This document shows positions 30,209 to 41,147 of a DNA stretch of 64,000 nucleotides, piece by piece. This DNA comes from Andalucia godoyi (Eukaryota > Discoba > Jakobea > Jakobida > Andaluciidae): assembly GCA_009859145.1 (NCBI GenBank), contig VRVR01000038.1, positions 124,001 to 188,000 of the forward strand, written 5' to 3'. The notes beneath the pieces were generated by a model. That model saw only the letters and a list, made by a program, of their open reading frames with translations, had not been told where the DNA came from and did not search any database. Every line of letters begins with the position of its first letter. Positions within the stretch are counted from its first letter, which is position 1. The translations under genes and the position numbers were made by a program.

Positions 30209-31066
30209 ATGACAATCAGATTTCTTTCTCTGCTGTGCCACCAATCTGAAATGGCTTTCATTTGCTGTCAATATCGCTCGAGAAACACACTCTCAACATC
30301 AGCTTTGAGTGACTGTCGACGCGCTGGCGTGCGAAGTGGTTCTGGTTCGCTCAACGGGTCGCTGATGAGTGCACAGAGGACGGTGGAATCCGTTCTGCGA
30401 ATGCTGGCCGAGCATGGGTCTGCAAAGAATGTTTCCGGGAAAGCAAGATTTGCGATTATCTATCCTTCCGGAACAGTGTATGGGGTGTCCGCTCCGGACA
30501 TGCGGCAGATTGCAAAGTCGATCGGAACCGATCATGAATTAGCAGTGGCTTTGTGGGAAGCAAAGGTTTTGGAGGCACGTCATGTGGCGTATATGATAAG
30601 CGATCCGGCGAAGCTCAGTGATCCGCTCGTCAACAAGTGGGTTTCGGAGATCGAGTCGTGGGATCTTGCCGATGGGTTCATGTTTCAGCTCTCCAGGGTC
30701 CTGAAGCCATTTGAAAAAGCCAAAGAGCTGGCTGTTCGAGATGAAGAATTTGTCAAACGCTGTGGATTCGCGTTGATGGCCAGTCTTGCGGTGCATCACA
30801 AAGAAAAGGAAAACGACGCGAGGCTGCGAGAGTTCTTTCCTTTTATCATTAATGCATCAGAGGACGACAGAAATTTTGTGAAGAAAGCAGTGAACTGGGC
30901 ACTCAGGAGCATTGGCAAGCGAAACAGAGTGCTGAATGTGGAAGCAATCAAGGCTGCAGAAATCATTGCAAAAAAGCCATCCACGGCTGCAAAATGGATA
31001 TCAAGCGATGCTTTGCGCGAACTCCGATCCAATGCTGTGCAGTCGCGCTTGAAGAAGGTGAAATAA
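30209..31066 (+). CDS. AlkD-like DNA alkylation repair protein
   Basis: AlkD-type proteins are ARM/HEAT-fold glycosylases or DNA-binding proteins acting on alkylated bases. The 285-aa product has the family block from MSAQRTVESVLRMLAEHG: YGVSAPDMRQIAKSI, ALWEAKVLEARHVAYMI, VSEIESWDLADGF and NFVKKAVNWALRSIGKRN. The W/D pair in SWDLAD and the NFVKKAVNWALR helix are the most conserved features. The N-terminal 50 residues are basic, Ser-rich and Cys-rich and could be a mitochondrial presequence. Alternative starts are Met15 (30251) and Met53 (30365, the start of similarity). It is convergent with DNA ligase IV (143 bp apart). Confidence 0.88.
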   Translation: MTIRFLSLLCHQSEMAFICCQYRSRNTLSTSALSDCRRAGVRSGSGSLNGSLMSAQRTVESVLRMLAEHGSAKNVSGKARFAIIYPSGTVYGVSAPDMRQIAKSIGTDHELAVALWEAKVLEARHVAYMISDPAKLSDPLVNKWVSEIESWDLADGFMFQLSRVLKPFEKAKELAVRDEEFVKRCGFALMASLAVHHKEKENDARLREFFPFIINASEDDRNFVKKAVNWALRSIGKRNRVLNVEAIKAAEIIAKKPSTAAKWISSDALRELRSNAVQSRLKKVK

Positions 31067-31209
31067 TGACAGTCGTGGCAGGGGGCGGTGTTTCACTCTA
31101 AATCGATATACATATATATATAATGTTTTTATTGCTATGTTAAGCATTACAAAACCGAGTTCCGATCGTGATGCAGAAAGGCCAATGTTGTTTGAATCCA
31201 AAGGAACAG

Positions 31210-34200
31210 TCACATGGAGATCCTTCGGATAGGGACAGCAAAGTCTCGCTCGGATACTCGCCGCATCGTGTCAATGCACGCGTAAATCCATTCGTCTGAC
31301 ACAACATGACAGTTCTCACTCCGTAAATACCGTATGCGATGTGCCATCCAAGTACTCAGCTCGTCCGCAGGGCAGACAACAAGGTGCGTCGCATCCGAAG
31401 GTACCGCTTCTAGAGATTCGATGGCAGGGCGCCAGACAGTGACGCCTTGCGCACAAGAAATTTGTGCAACTTTCACTGCAATTCGGACCGCAACCTCTTC
31501 CGCTTCGGAGCTCAAAAAGACAAGTTTGCATTCCGCAAAGGGAGACAGTGTCACCGTATCAATAGCACGCATGATCCGCTCGACTTCCGGATCTGCAGGA
31601 ACAGCCGGCAAAAAGTCCTGCAGAGACAACGAAGCCGAGTCAGCCGACAGCATGGACGCACTACTTCTCGTGCGCTTTCGCACATGTTGCTGCTGTTCCA
31701 ATTCCCTGGTTTTCCTTGCCCTCTCAAGACCGTCAGCGGCAATTTTGTCCCGAGATGTTGGATAGTGGTTCTCCAGCAGATCGAGCAGATCCGGTGCAGA
31801 AATGTCTTCTTCGTAGGCATCGCCAAACGGATCGAATTTCACAGCGATCTTTTGTCTTGTTTCAGCGATACTGTAAATGACATGGTGGATCGGATGCGGG
31901 GGGTCAATTATCCGACCTTCTTCAATGCAGTCACTCACAAACTTGACAGTGAGAATATCTCGAGGCATTGAGGACGGTCGGGCAGAAGCAGATTTGCTCT
32001 TCTTTTTCGCAGGTTCCGTCAAAGCTGCATTGTACGCTTGAATTAGCGCATGCGTGCGGTACTCGTCTGCTGATGTGGACAGCACGAACGACGCGGAATG
32101 ATAATCCTGCGTAATGGTACCGGAATGGCGGATGATAACTTCTTCGAGGCGCCGACGCTCCTCAGCGTTTGTGGGATGCAAAACGCAGAATGAAATACTG
32201 TCAAATAACTCGTCCTCCTTCTGCACTATCCGTGAATCAATGCTCTTCAAGTGCGCTGGAATGGAGCCTGTTGAATTCCACGAAGGACGAGCGGCACCCC
32301 TGCCTCTTCCAAATCTCCTTGCAGTCGCTGTCAGATCCTGGGACAGCCCCAACGACTGACGGGCAACACGGGCCTGCCGAATCGATGTAAACTCTGCAGC
32401 CGACGTGCAGGACCAAAAGTCCTTGTCTTCGCGTACTCGAATCGCACGAGGGAACCGGAGTGCGTACCCGGTCTGAAACATCTTACTTTCGACGATATCG
32501 AAAAATTTAACCTCCAAAACCACAGAATTACGAGGGTCGCACCACACTGCGGGAACATTCGCGTGATCACCAGAGCGCCATGATCCAAAAACGCACGCAC
32601 GGATATTCGCATCCACATCACTGTTCCAGGGCCGCCAATGCGGTTCCAACTTGTTCTGAATGGACATAAGTTCCTCATCCGTGTATCCAGACCCCACTTT
32701 GGAACAAACAATTGTGAGGCTGTTGTTCAACGAACCGATTCCACGGCTCATCGGCACCCGGCTGCTGGACGAGGACAGATCCAAACTCATTGCTGCCTTG
32801 AAGTTCGACAGCACTGACGAGGCGCTGGCCACAGACAACGTTGGTGGATGCGATTGCAGTGCGTCCGAGGAGGATGCCTGCCTGTTACGGGGCTGGATAT
32901 ACTCTACAAATTCTTCACTTGTTGTGCAGACGGCATTGCGCAATCCCATCAAAAAATGAGAGATATGCGCTTTTCCATACTTGGTCCCATAAAAGCCTCC
33001 AATCACGACAAGGTCCAGTGTTTGTCCTGCTCCCCAAAGGAGGTCGGGCTTCAATTTCGACCATGACTTCAGCTCCCGCTTGTTGAATGAGTACGGCGTA
33101 TCCAAGTTTTTCAAAATCAACCCTTCTGCTCGATCCTCAGTGACCGCGCGATCCAACTCCGACAAAATCAGAACACGTGCGGCATCGGCATGCTCAGGAA
33201 CTTCAGTTTGCTGGACAATTTCCAAACGGTGCGAAACGGGGCTTTGGACAATCTTTTTGAGAATATCTCGGCGTTGACGCAAGGGAGCATTCGCAACCTT
33301 GCGATCCTGTTGATCCTTAAACAGATAGACAACGTCAAAACACATAAAGCAAAACTGCAAATGCGCGCTCTCTAGTCCCTTTTCAACCAATTCTTTGTGT
33401 GTCTTTGCCAAATCAGTTCGGTGGAGGATACTGACAGAGCGATTATGGCCAAACTCAAGGAACCCTCCCAGCTCGCTATTCCACACCAGCATCTCCCCAT
33501 CCAGAATGCAGTTGTACGTCATTCCCTGCTCACGTAAAGAAGCACGGACAACGGAGTCAAACGTTGGACCATATACGGGAGTGTAATTCGTCGAATTTCG
33601 AGAAAAGTACGTAATGGACTCGGGAGTCACGTGGATCTGGATCCGATCACCATCGAACTTTGATTCTACGACATATCTTCCGTCTCGCAATGCCCGATCA
33701 AGCTCGTGCAGACTCTGGATGGCAAACGCTAGCATGGGCTTGAACGGAGTTCCAAGCTGAATGCTGTTCACAGCTCCTTCTTCAATACGGAAATCCGGAT
33801 TCCGACACTCAAGGCAGACGCGTTTCAGAGAAACGCACTGGTTATGCAGGGCCTCCGCAAAGGGATGGAAAGAGGCCAAAATGCTTTCTTTTTGCATTCC
33901 AACTCGGAGATCTTGCAAGATAATGCGGACGATCCATTTCTGCTCAAGAGCCCTGGTATTGAAGAAGAACTGCATGAGAATCTTCTTCTTTCCATCTTGC
34001 GAAGACGCCATTGACAGTTCGGTAAGTCTGGCATTGACCCAAGCGACACTAATCGGCTTCTGCGACGGATCAACGCTCCCATATCCCTTGTCCATCAGCA
34101 CGCGATAAAGCGCGTCGGAAAAGTCAATTGCTGTTCTGGACTTTGACATTCCCGGGTCTTTGAAATGAAGCAATCGCTGAGCGTCGGGCGAAGTCTTTTC

Positions 34201-34605
34201 GATCTGCATGATTTCAATGTATGAATTTGCCAGCGAGGCTTCTTTCATATGAAATCTACTCCGATCTTCGTCTAAGGCTGGCACCATGAGTCGCAGAAAC
34301 GGGTAAAAGTCTCCCTTTGCGACTTGTTTCCACAGCCGTTCTGTGAGAATATTCTTTCGACGCTCTGCTACGTTCTTCTTCACGTGCATGCCCGCATTCG
34401 ATACGTCTTCTAAAATCGATGCAAGATGGCTAAATGGAAATTGCATATCAATCCGTGGCAACTTCTCAAGCAACGGTGAGCAGATCTCGGACAGTCCCAC
34501 ATACACACTGCCATTCGACACTGTGTGCGGCGGAGCAAGCGACGCCTCGGACTGACTTTGCTCTTTCCTTTCTACCACTTCTTCTTGGTCATCGTCATTC
34601 TCCAT
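31210..34605 (-). CDS. LIG4: DNA ligase IV (NHEJ ATP-dependent ligase)
   Basis: LIG4 seals double-strand breaks in nonhomologous end joining, with XRCC4. The 1131-aa product (human 911) has the DNA-binding helical domain (about 35-260) and the adenylation domain with active-site Lys316 in ESKFDGDRIQIH. Further motifs are YNCILDGEMLVWN, FCFMCFDVVYLF, EGLILKNLD and WSKLKPDLL. An OB-fold follows, then two C-terminal BRCT domains (DELFDSISFCVLHP at about 800; AECKLVFLSSEAEEVAVRI at about 1035), the tandem arrangement specific to LIG4. About 200 extra residues lie mainly in a Ser/Arg-rich insert in the OB region (PRNRQASSSDAL to VPMSRGIGS) and the inter-BRCT region. The start is the first ATG, with an acidic N-terminus. 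Confidence 0.95.
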   Translation of the reverse strand: MENDDDQEEVVERKEQSQSEASLAPPHTVSNGSVYVGLSEICSPLLEKLPRIDMQFPFSHLASILEDVSNAGMHVKKNVAERRKNILTERLWKQVAKGDFYPFLRLMVPALDEDRSRFHMKEASLANSYIEIMQIEKTSPDAQRLLHFKDPGMSKSRTAIDFSDALYRVLMDKGYGSVDPSQKPISVAWVNARLTELSMASSQDGKKKILMQFFFNTRALEQKWIVRIILQDLRVGMQKESILASFHPFAEALHNQCVSLKRVCLECRNPDFRIEEGAVNSIQLGTPFKPMLAFAIQSLHELDRALRDGRYVVESKFDGDRIQIHVTPESITYFSRNSTNYTPVYGPTFDSVVRASLREQGMTYNCILDGEMLVWNSELGGFLEFGHNRSVSILHRTDLAKTHKELVEKGLESAHLQFCFMCFDVVYLFKDQQDRKVANAPLRQRRDILKKIVQSPVSHRLEIVQQTEVPEHADAARVLILSELDRAVTEDRAEGLILKNLDTPYSFNKRELKSWSKLKPDLLWGAGQTLDLVVIGGFYGTKYGKAHISHFLMGLRNAVCTTSEEFVEYIQPRNRQASSSDALQSHPPTLSVASASSVLSNFKAAMSLDLSSSSSRVPMSRGIGSLNNSLTIVCSKVGSGYTDEELMSIQNKLEPHWRPWNSDVDANIRACVFGSWRSGDHANVPAVWCDPRNSVVLEVKFFDIVESKMFQTGYALRFPRAIRVREDKDFWSCTSAAEFTSIRQARVARQSLGLSQDLTATARRFGRGRGAARPSWNSTGSIPAHLKSIDSRIVQKEDELFDSISFCVLHPTNAEERRRLEEVIIRHSGTITQDYHSASFVLSTSADEYRTHALIQAYNAALTEPAKKKSKSASARPSSMPRDILTVKFVSDCIEEGRIIDPPHPIHHVIYSIAETRQKIAVKFDPFGDAYEEDISAPDLLDLLENHYPTSRDKIAADGLERARKTRELEQQQHVRKRTRSSASMLSADSASLSLQDFLPAVPADPEVERIMRAIDTVTLSPFAECKLVFLSSEAEEVAVRIAVKVAQISCAQGVTVWRPAIESLEAVPSDATHLVVCPADELSTWMAHRIRYLRSENCHVVSDEWIYACIDTMRRVSERDFAVPIRRISM

Positions 34606-35688
<1,083 letters not shown>

Positions 35689-35963
35689 CATAGCTCAAGG
35701 AAAACCGATGCAGTAATTAACGGGGGCGGGGGGGATAGTAATGAAAACAACAGCAACAAACATGCAGTCCAACTTCGTTGCAGTGGCTCTCTTCTTCTTC
35801 TCTTTTAATTATTACGAATCAAATCAGTCACATGCCTCCCCACCCCAGGCGATCTCCGACCATTCATTGAGCGGAGGGGGAAAGTCACAGGGGATCTGTT
35901 TTTATAATAAAAAAAAGAGAGGTTGACGGCAGAGAGCAAAGGGAAACAAAAAGGATGGAATGT

Positions 35964-37220
35964 TTAGCTGCGAGTGACCTCGTGGATGGCCTTCGCAAGG
36001 TACTCGACGTTGCGCGAGTTGATCCCGGCGATCGACATGCGGCCGTCCTTGTTCATGTAGACGGAAAAGTCCGAGCGGAGCTTCATGACCTGCTTCTCGC
36101 CGAGTCCAGAGAAGGCAAACATGCCGATCTGGTTGGTGATGTGCGACCAGTCAAGCTTGGATCCGGCCTTTCCAAGATTCTGGACGAGAGACGATCTCAT
36201 AAGGGCGATACGATCTGCCATCTCCTTGACGTCGACGAACCACTGCTTCTTGAGCGCGGGTTCAGAGAGAACCATGTCCACCAAACGCGCACCAAACAGA
36301 GGCGGTGAGGAATAGTTTGCGCGGATGATGATCTTCAGCTGCGAATCCACGGCGGTAGTCTCCTGCTCGGATCCCGTCATGATGTTGAGTGCTCCGACGC
36401 GCTCTCCGTACATACCCATGTTCTTCGCGAACGACTGGGCAACAATCAGCTGGTGGCCCTGGTTGATGAAGTGGCGGAAGCCTGCAGCATCCTTGTCAGG
36501 GTCTCCCGAGGCGAAGCCCTGGTATGCATTGTCAAAGAAGACAATGTGGTTGCGCTCAAGGCAGGCATCAGAAATCTTCTTCCACTGTTCCATGGTGGGA
36601 TCAATACCAGTCGGGTTGTGTGCACATGCATGCAACAAGATCACGGAGCGCAACGGCGCATTCCTGAGATCCTTGAGGCATCCATCAATGTCTAGGGCAT
36701 TCTTGGCCTTGTCGTACCACTTGTAGGTGCGGACCTCGCATCCAGCGGTCTGGAAAAGCGCACGATGGTTCACCCAAGTAGGGTCCGAGATGAAAACTGG
36801 AGTGGCCTTGGGCAAGAACTTGGCGACAAAATCTGCACCAATGCGGAGGGCTCCCGTACCAGAGAGGGTCTGGACAGTAGCAATGCGGTTCTCCTTGAAG
36901 AGAGAAGAGTCGGCGCCAAAGGCAAACTGCGACGCGGACTTGCAGAACGACGGGATGCCCGAGATTGGGCAGTACTCGTGGTCTGCATTGGCCTTTGCAA
37001 GACGTGCCTCGGCTTCACGGATGCACGGCAACACCGGGCACTTGCCGGTGTCATCCTTGTAGATGCCCTCGCCAAGATTAACCTTGTTGGGGTTCGGATC
37101 AGCCTTCAGCGCAACAGTGGTCGCCTTGTTTGCATCAAGAGGACCTTCCTCGACGTACTTCCAAAACGACGACGACGCAAACCCACGGCGGCGGACACTT
37201 GACGATGCAAATCTCAACAT
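35964..37220 (-). CDS. GOT2: Aspartate aminotransferase, mitochondrial
   Basis: A PLP enzyme that interconverts aspartate and 2-oxoglutarate with oxaloacetate and glutamate (malate-aspartate shuttle). The 418-aa product starts with an Arg/Ser-rich presequence, MLRFASSSVRRRGFASSSF, typical of import into mitochondria. PLP is held by Lys266 in AQSFAKNMGMYGERVG, with Asp230/Tyr233 in FFDNAYQGF, Asn202 in AHNPTGID and Trp149 in DPTWVNH. SGTGALRIGADF binds the phosphate. Length and motif order are those of the class I alpha-type enzyme of animals and plants. No introns. Confidence 0.97.
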   Translation of the reverse strand: MLRFASSSVRRRGFASSSFWKYVEEGPLDANKATTVALKADPNPNKVNLGEGIYKDDTGKCPVLPCIREAEARLAKANADHEYCPISGIPSFCKSASQFAFGADSSLFKENRIATVQTLSGTGALRIGADFVAKFLPKATPVFISDPTWVNHRALFQTAGCEVRTYKWYDKAKNALDIDGCLKDLRNAPLRSVILLHACAHNPTGIDPTMEQWKKISDACLERNHIVFFDNAYQGFASGDPDKDAAGFRHFINQGHQLIVAQSFAKNMGMYGERVGALNIMTGSEQETTAVDSQLKIIIRANYSSPPLFGARLVDMVLSEPALKKQWFVDVKEMADRIALMRSSLVQNLGKAGSKLDWSHITNQIGMFAFSGLGEKQVMKLRSDFSVYMNKDGRMSIAGINSRNVEYLAKAIHEVTRS

Positions 37221-38189
37221 CTTTTTCTCCTTCTTCTTTTTCTAATACGTTTAATTAAAAAAATAATTGCAAATGCTTACACACTCCAAACTCTCGAGAA
37301 ACAAGAGGAAACAAGAGGACAAAAAGAAGGAGAAAGAAAAAAATAGTTGGACAAGGGAAAGAAAGTGTAAAAAAAGACCGGGTTGGGGGAGCCGAGGCCT
37401 TCTGCGCAGTCTGACTTTTGAGCGTCGTTTGCTCGTTACCCGTTTTTTTTTTCCTGTCGCAATGATGAGACACCACCTCCTTTCCTCAACTTTGGGGGGA
37501 GTCATTTCAGAAGAGAGAAAGGGGGGGATGTCATTCCCCACATTGTCAGTCTGTGTGTCCTTGGAGAATTCCTCCGACAGCGATTACCCGACTGAAAAAT
37601 CCCGCTGCGCATCAAGCTGTCAACTGTCACACCCATCAACCGTCTAACTCGTACACCTTGGTGTGACCATATCGGACACTACACTGCTGAATTTGGGTCG
37701 GTTGTGTGCCACTTGTGTCACTCGACAGTCGACACTCAGCAAGGAGGACTTCCTCCAAGCTCACAGAGACTGGTAGTCGACTGGGCCCTATTGCACTACA
37801 CCCTGGGTTTCACATGCGCCTTTCTTGATGGTACGGAATTGCTGGAAATAACACCAAAGTAATCAAATCCCTTTTTATTCTTCCCGCATCTCTCTCTCTC
37901 TCTCTCTCTCTCGCGTATCTTCTTCTTTTGTTTTTTCTTTTTTCTTGTTATTTTTTAATTTTAATTGATTCCCCCTCCTCTCTTCTTTCTCCCTCGCTCC
38001 ACCTCCCTCTCTCTAAGAATCGTAGTTGTTTGGCATACAGATCCACATTTCCCGTTCCCCCGTCTTAAAGGAACATTCTCATTCTCATTTTCATTCTTGT
38101 TCTTCAAGGGTGTCCTCGAACATTATCTTTTTTCATATATCCTTACTTTCTGTCTCTTGGCTACGGAAGAAAAAAGAACTCGAAGAAAA
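37221..38189. other. 1-kb divergent intergenic region, partly unexplained
   Basis: Purine-rich near the aminotransferase. It contains a short (CT)n run at about 37890-37913 and T/C-rich sequence before the next gene. Between about 37640 and 37860 the sequence is balanced in composition and has an open plus-strand frame (VCHLCHSTVDTQQGGLPPSS then WALLHYTLGFTCAFL) without an ATG; it could be a gene remnant. No RNA gene was recognised. Confidence 0.4.
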
Positions 38190-38467
38190 ATGAGTCCGTC
38201 GTACTTTGCTCCAAATGGAGCTTCACGCCCCGCTGCTTATGGCGCACCGCCTCGGTATCCGCGCTCTTCGAAGCAACAGTTTTCCTACGGCGCTAGCAAC
38301 GGACGCCCTTCAAGTGGTTCTTCTTCTCCTGAAATGCCTTTGATCGGAGCCCATCCTCATCCTCATCCTCATCCACATCCTCACCCACATCCACATCCAC
38401 ATGCCCACCATCATGCAGTTCCTACTACACATGCGCAACATCACCACAGTACTCATACTCATCATAT

Positions 38468-38498
<31 letters not shown>

Positions 38499-39494
38499 CA
38501 ACAACAACAACAACAACAGCAGCAGCAGCAGCAACACCAACAACAGACAATGAACATGAGCATGATGACGATGCCGTCCATGGACGATCCCGCCCCGTCA
38601 AGCAACAATAATAGCAACTCCAGTTCATCGCATTCTGGAAGCCCAATTGTGGAGTGGCCCGTGTATGTACGCATGCTCGGATCGACCTCCAATTTTGTTG
38701 TGGCATTCGATGCACGAGAGGGACTGGAAGGTCTGAAGCGTGCTGTTGCTGATCGTGTTCCATTGTCACCGGACAAGCAGTGTGTGCGAGTGCATTGTCG
38801 AAACACAACATTTCACGTGTATTCGCAGCGGTTTGATCTCGAACGCTTATTGCGGACGAATGAAGACGATATGAAGGAGGCTGCTGCGTGGATTGAGGTT
38901 GAGCAGGACGACCAGATGCTCAAGGCAACATCTCCTGGTGTTCCCGGAGAGCGCGTGACTCCGATTGCAATGGCCATGCAGAATGGAAAGGAGCGACATG
39001 TAGCGTTCTCGGAGGAGGACGACCACACGGTGTTTGTCAATGACGACGGTGATGCTGTCCCTGAGGATGAGGACGAGGACGAGGACATGCAGGTAGTCTT
39101 GAGTGGTCACAACGAGGATGCCGAGGATGGCCGTCATGGATACGAACATGGCGGGGCGTATGGCAGCAAGAATCAGGATTTTATGTCCGTTCAAAAAACG
39201 GAGAATGGAGAGCAGCAGCGCATGATGGGTGCTCAAAGATTGTCCACGCGGCGTAGATCACAGTCGTATCCTGCTGCTTCCGCGACAACCCCCGTGGAAG
39301 TTGTCAATCGTGCACGGGGTGCGTCACTCAACGATGCCTCTGCTCATGCATACAAGCATCTCGCATTCCTGACGGAAATCTCGGAAATGATGATGCAAAC
39401 ACCGGTCACGTATTTTGAATCAGATCCGTTCGTCAAGAATCCCTTTGCAACGATGATCGTCGACGACCAGTCTATCCGTGCAGATTCGCTCTAG
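38190..39494 (+). CDS. His-Pro repeat and polyglutamine protein, unknown
   Basis: This 434-aa protein has three obvious parts. The N-terminal low-complexity third carries about ten His-Pro dipeptides (residues about 55-75), a His-rich patch (HAHHHAVPTTHAQHHHSTHT) and a run of about 20-25 Gln (about 92-117). A compact folded-looking centre follows (VEWPVYVRMLGSTSNFVVAF, REGLEGLKRAVADRVPLSPD, about 150-260). An acidic stretch (PEDEDEDEDM) and a Ser/Arg tail complete it. The centre has the length and alternating pattern of a ubiquitin-like or PB1-like beta-grasp fold, but I cannot assign it. His runs may bind metal. I start at MSPSYFAPNG, after an A-rich leader; the frame is open upstream but reads as UTR. 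Confidence 0.7.
38352..38540 (+). repeat. CCTCATCCA-type His-Pro and CAG/CAA repeats
   Basis: Coding hexanucleotide (CATCCT/CATCCA/CACCCA) units occur from about 38352 to 38400, and a CAG/CAA run from about 38466 to 38540. The CAG/CAA mix gives uninterrupted glutamine with DNA-level interruptions. Confidence 0.85.
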
Positions 39495-39810
39495 GATCAC
39501 GCAGACCTTGGTTCTTTCTGCTTCCTTTCTTTTATCCTTCCTTTGTTTTTGCTTTGTATTCCCCCCGTGTCCCACTATTCCTTATTTCGTTAGCAGTTTA
39601 TTGATTTTTGTGTCACTCTTGTTTCGCGTGCTAGTTCTTCGGATTCGATTTGATTCTCCGATTATAATATTCGTTAATATGTTCGTTGATATTTGTTTTT
39701 GCGTGTCTGTTCGTCCTCGTCTGTTCATTCCCATTCATTTGTCTTGATGCGCTCTTCTTTTTGGTTTTTTCCCGATGATATTGTAGTTTGTGCAAGAAGA
39801 GCAGTAACCT

Positions 39811-39856
<46 letters not shown>

Positions 39857-40317
39857 AGTGAGTTTTCTTGTGTCTATGTTTTGGGCTATGTATGCTCTTC
39901 ACTCCACCACTTCTTTCTTATTTCTCTTCTTTCTTTGTTTGCGACTTTTGGTGTTCTTCAGTCCCAGTCCCAGTCCCAGTCCCAGTCCCATATGTCCTAG
40001 ATTACGATTTTTTGTTGGGTGTAAACTTTTGATTTGGTTCTACTGCTGTGTTTTCTTATGCCTGCGGGGCTTGGCGTATTCGAGTCGCTGTTTTCCATTT
40101 TTTAAAGAACATAAAAGAAAACGATCTGTGTTCCTTTGGCTGCCAAAGTCCTTCTTTGTCCACTTCTTCTATTTCATTCATTTTTCATTTTTCATTTTTC
40201 ATTTTTCATTTTTCATTTTTCATTTTTCATTATTTTTCATTATTTTTATATTCTCACTGTCATTATTACAAGCAGTTGGTTGAATTACTCGATTACCGCT
40301 CTGCTGTGTTGTCCAAA
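39495..40317. other. Intergenic region with several simple repeats
   Basis: T-rich throughout. It contains (CT)n(TG)n at 39811-39854, a (CCAGTC)n run of about five units at 39960-39990, and a CATTTTT/TTTTTCA heptamer repeat (about nine units) at about 40177-40243. The last lies within 80-140 bp of the Rab start. No gene was seen. Confidence 0.7.
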
Positions 40318-40950
40318 ATGTCCGCGTCGGGTTCTACCTACGATTCGTTATTCAAGGTGCTTCTTGTTGGGGATTCCGGGGTTGGGAAGTCGAGTATTCT
40401 GCTGCGGTACACGGAAGATTCGTTTGAAGACGAGGTGCCTGCGACGATCGGAGTCGATTTCAAAACAAAATTTGTAGATGTTCGCAACAAGAAGATCAAG
40501 CTTACTATCTGGGACACTGCAGGCCAGGAGCGCTTCCGAACGTTGACGTCTTCGTACTATCGAAATGCGCAAGGTGTCATTCTGGTGTATGATGTGGGCA
40601 AGCGAGACACGTTTGAAAATGTCGTGTCGTGGCTTCGAGAAGTCGATACATACAAGAATGTACCGCACATTGTCCTTCTGCTCGTTGCGAACAAGATCGA
40701 TACAGAAAAGGCGAAATGGGAAGTGTCTGCAGACGAAGGAGAGGAGTTTGCACGCGAGCACGGAATGATCTTTCTGCAGTGTTCTGCAAAGACAAGAGCT
40801 GGAATACAAGAGGCGTTCGACGAAGTCGTTTTCAAGATTCTGGATTCGCAGGCTACCGGGGGCAAGGCTGCGATAGATGCTGCTCGGTCTGGTGTTGCCC
40901 TTCACAGTCGCCAGGATGCGCAAGCTGGCGGGAGATCGTATTGCTGCTGA
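40318..40950 (+). CDS. RAB18: Rab-family small GTPase, Rab18-like
   Basis: Rab GTPases direct vesicle transport; Rab18 acts at ER and lipid droplets in animals. The 210-aa product has P-loop GDSGVGKS (18-25), switch I PATIGVDF (41-48), switch II WDTAGQERFRTL (65-76), NKID (125-128) and SAK (156-158). The C-terminal CC is a target for geranylgeranylation. RTLTSSYYRNAQGVILVYDV followed by RRDT-like GKRDTFENV and the REHGMIFLQCSAKTRAGIQE segment resemble Rab18 more than Rab1/8. Subfamily assignment is inferred from those motifs. The start is the MSASGSTYDS methionine, where similarity begins. Confidence 0.93.
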   Translation: MSASGSTYDSLFKVLLVGDSGVGKSSILLRYTEDSFEDEVPATIGVDFKTKFVDVRNKKIKLTIWDTAGQERFRTLTSSYYRNAQGVILVYDVGKRDTFENVVSWLREVDTYKNVPHIVLLLVANKIDTEKAKWEVSADEGEEFAREHGMIFLQCSAKTRAGIQEAFDEVVFKILDSQATGGKAAIDAARSGVALHSRQDAQAGGRSYCC

Positions 40951-41147
40951 TTCTGATAATTCGTATACTTTTCGGGTCTGAAATGGTTGCTACCTATTTT
41001 CCACCCTTCTGTACATACCCATTCCTACACGTCTTTTGATAAATCACGCATTCCCATACGCTTGTTCTTCCCTCACAAGTTGGAGCACTCGTAAATCGTG
41101 CTGTTCCCGTTTTTGTTTCCATTCAGTTCAGTTCAGTTCAGTTCAGC

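Noticed and set aside
29892..30215. 107-codon minus-strand ORF before the AlkD-like gene
   Set aside because: Leu/Ser-rich tail comes from a TAA/TGA trinucleotide run and no motif was recognised; it overlaps the promoter of a conserved gene.
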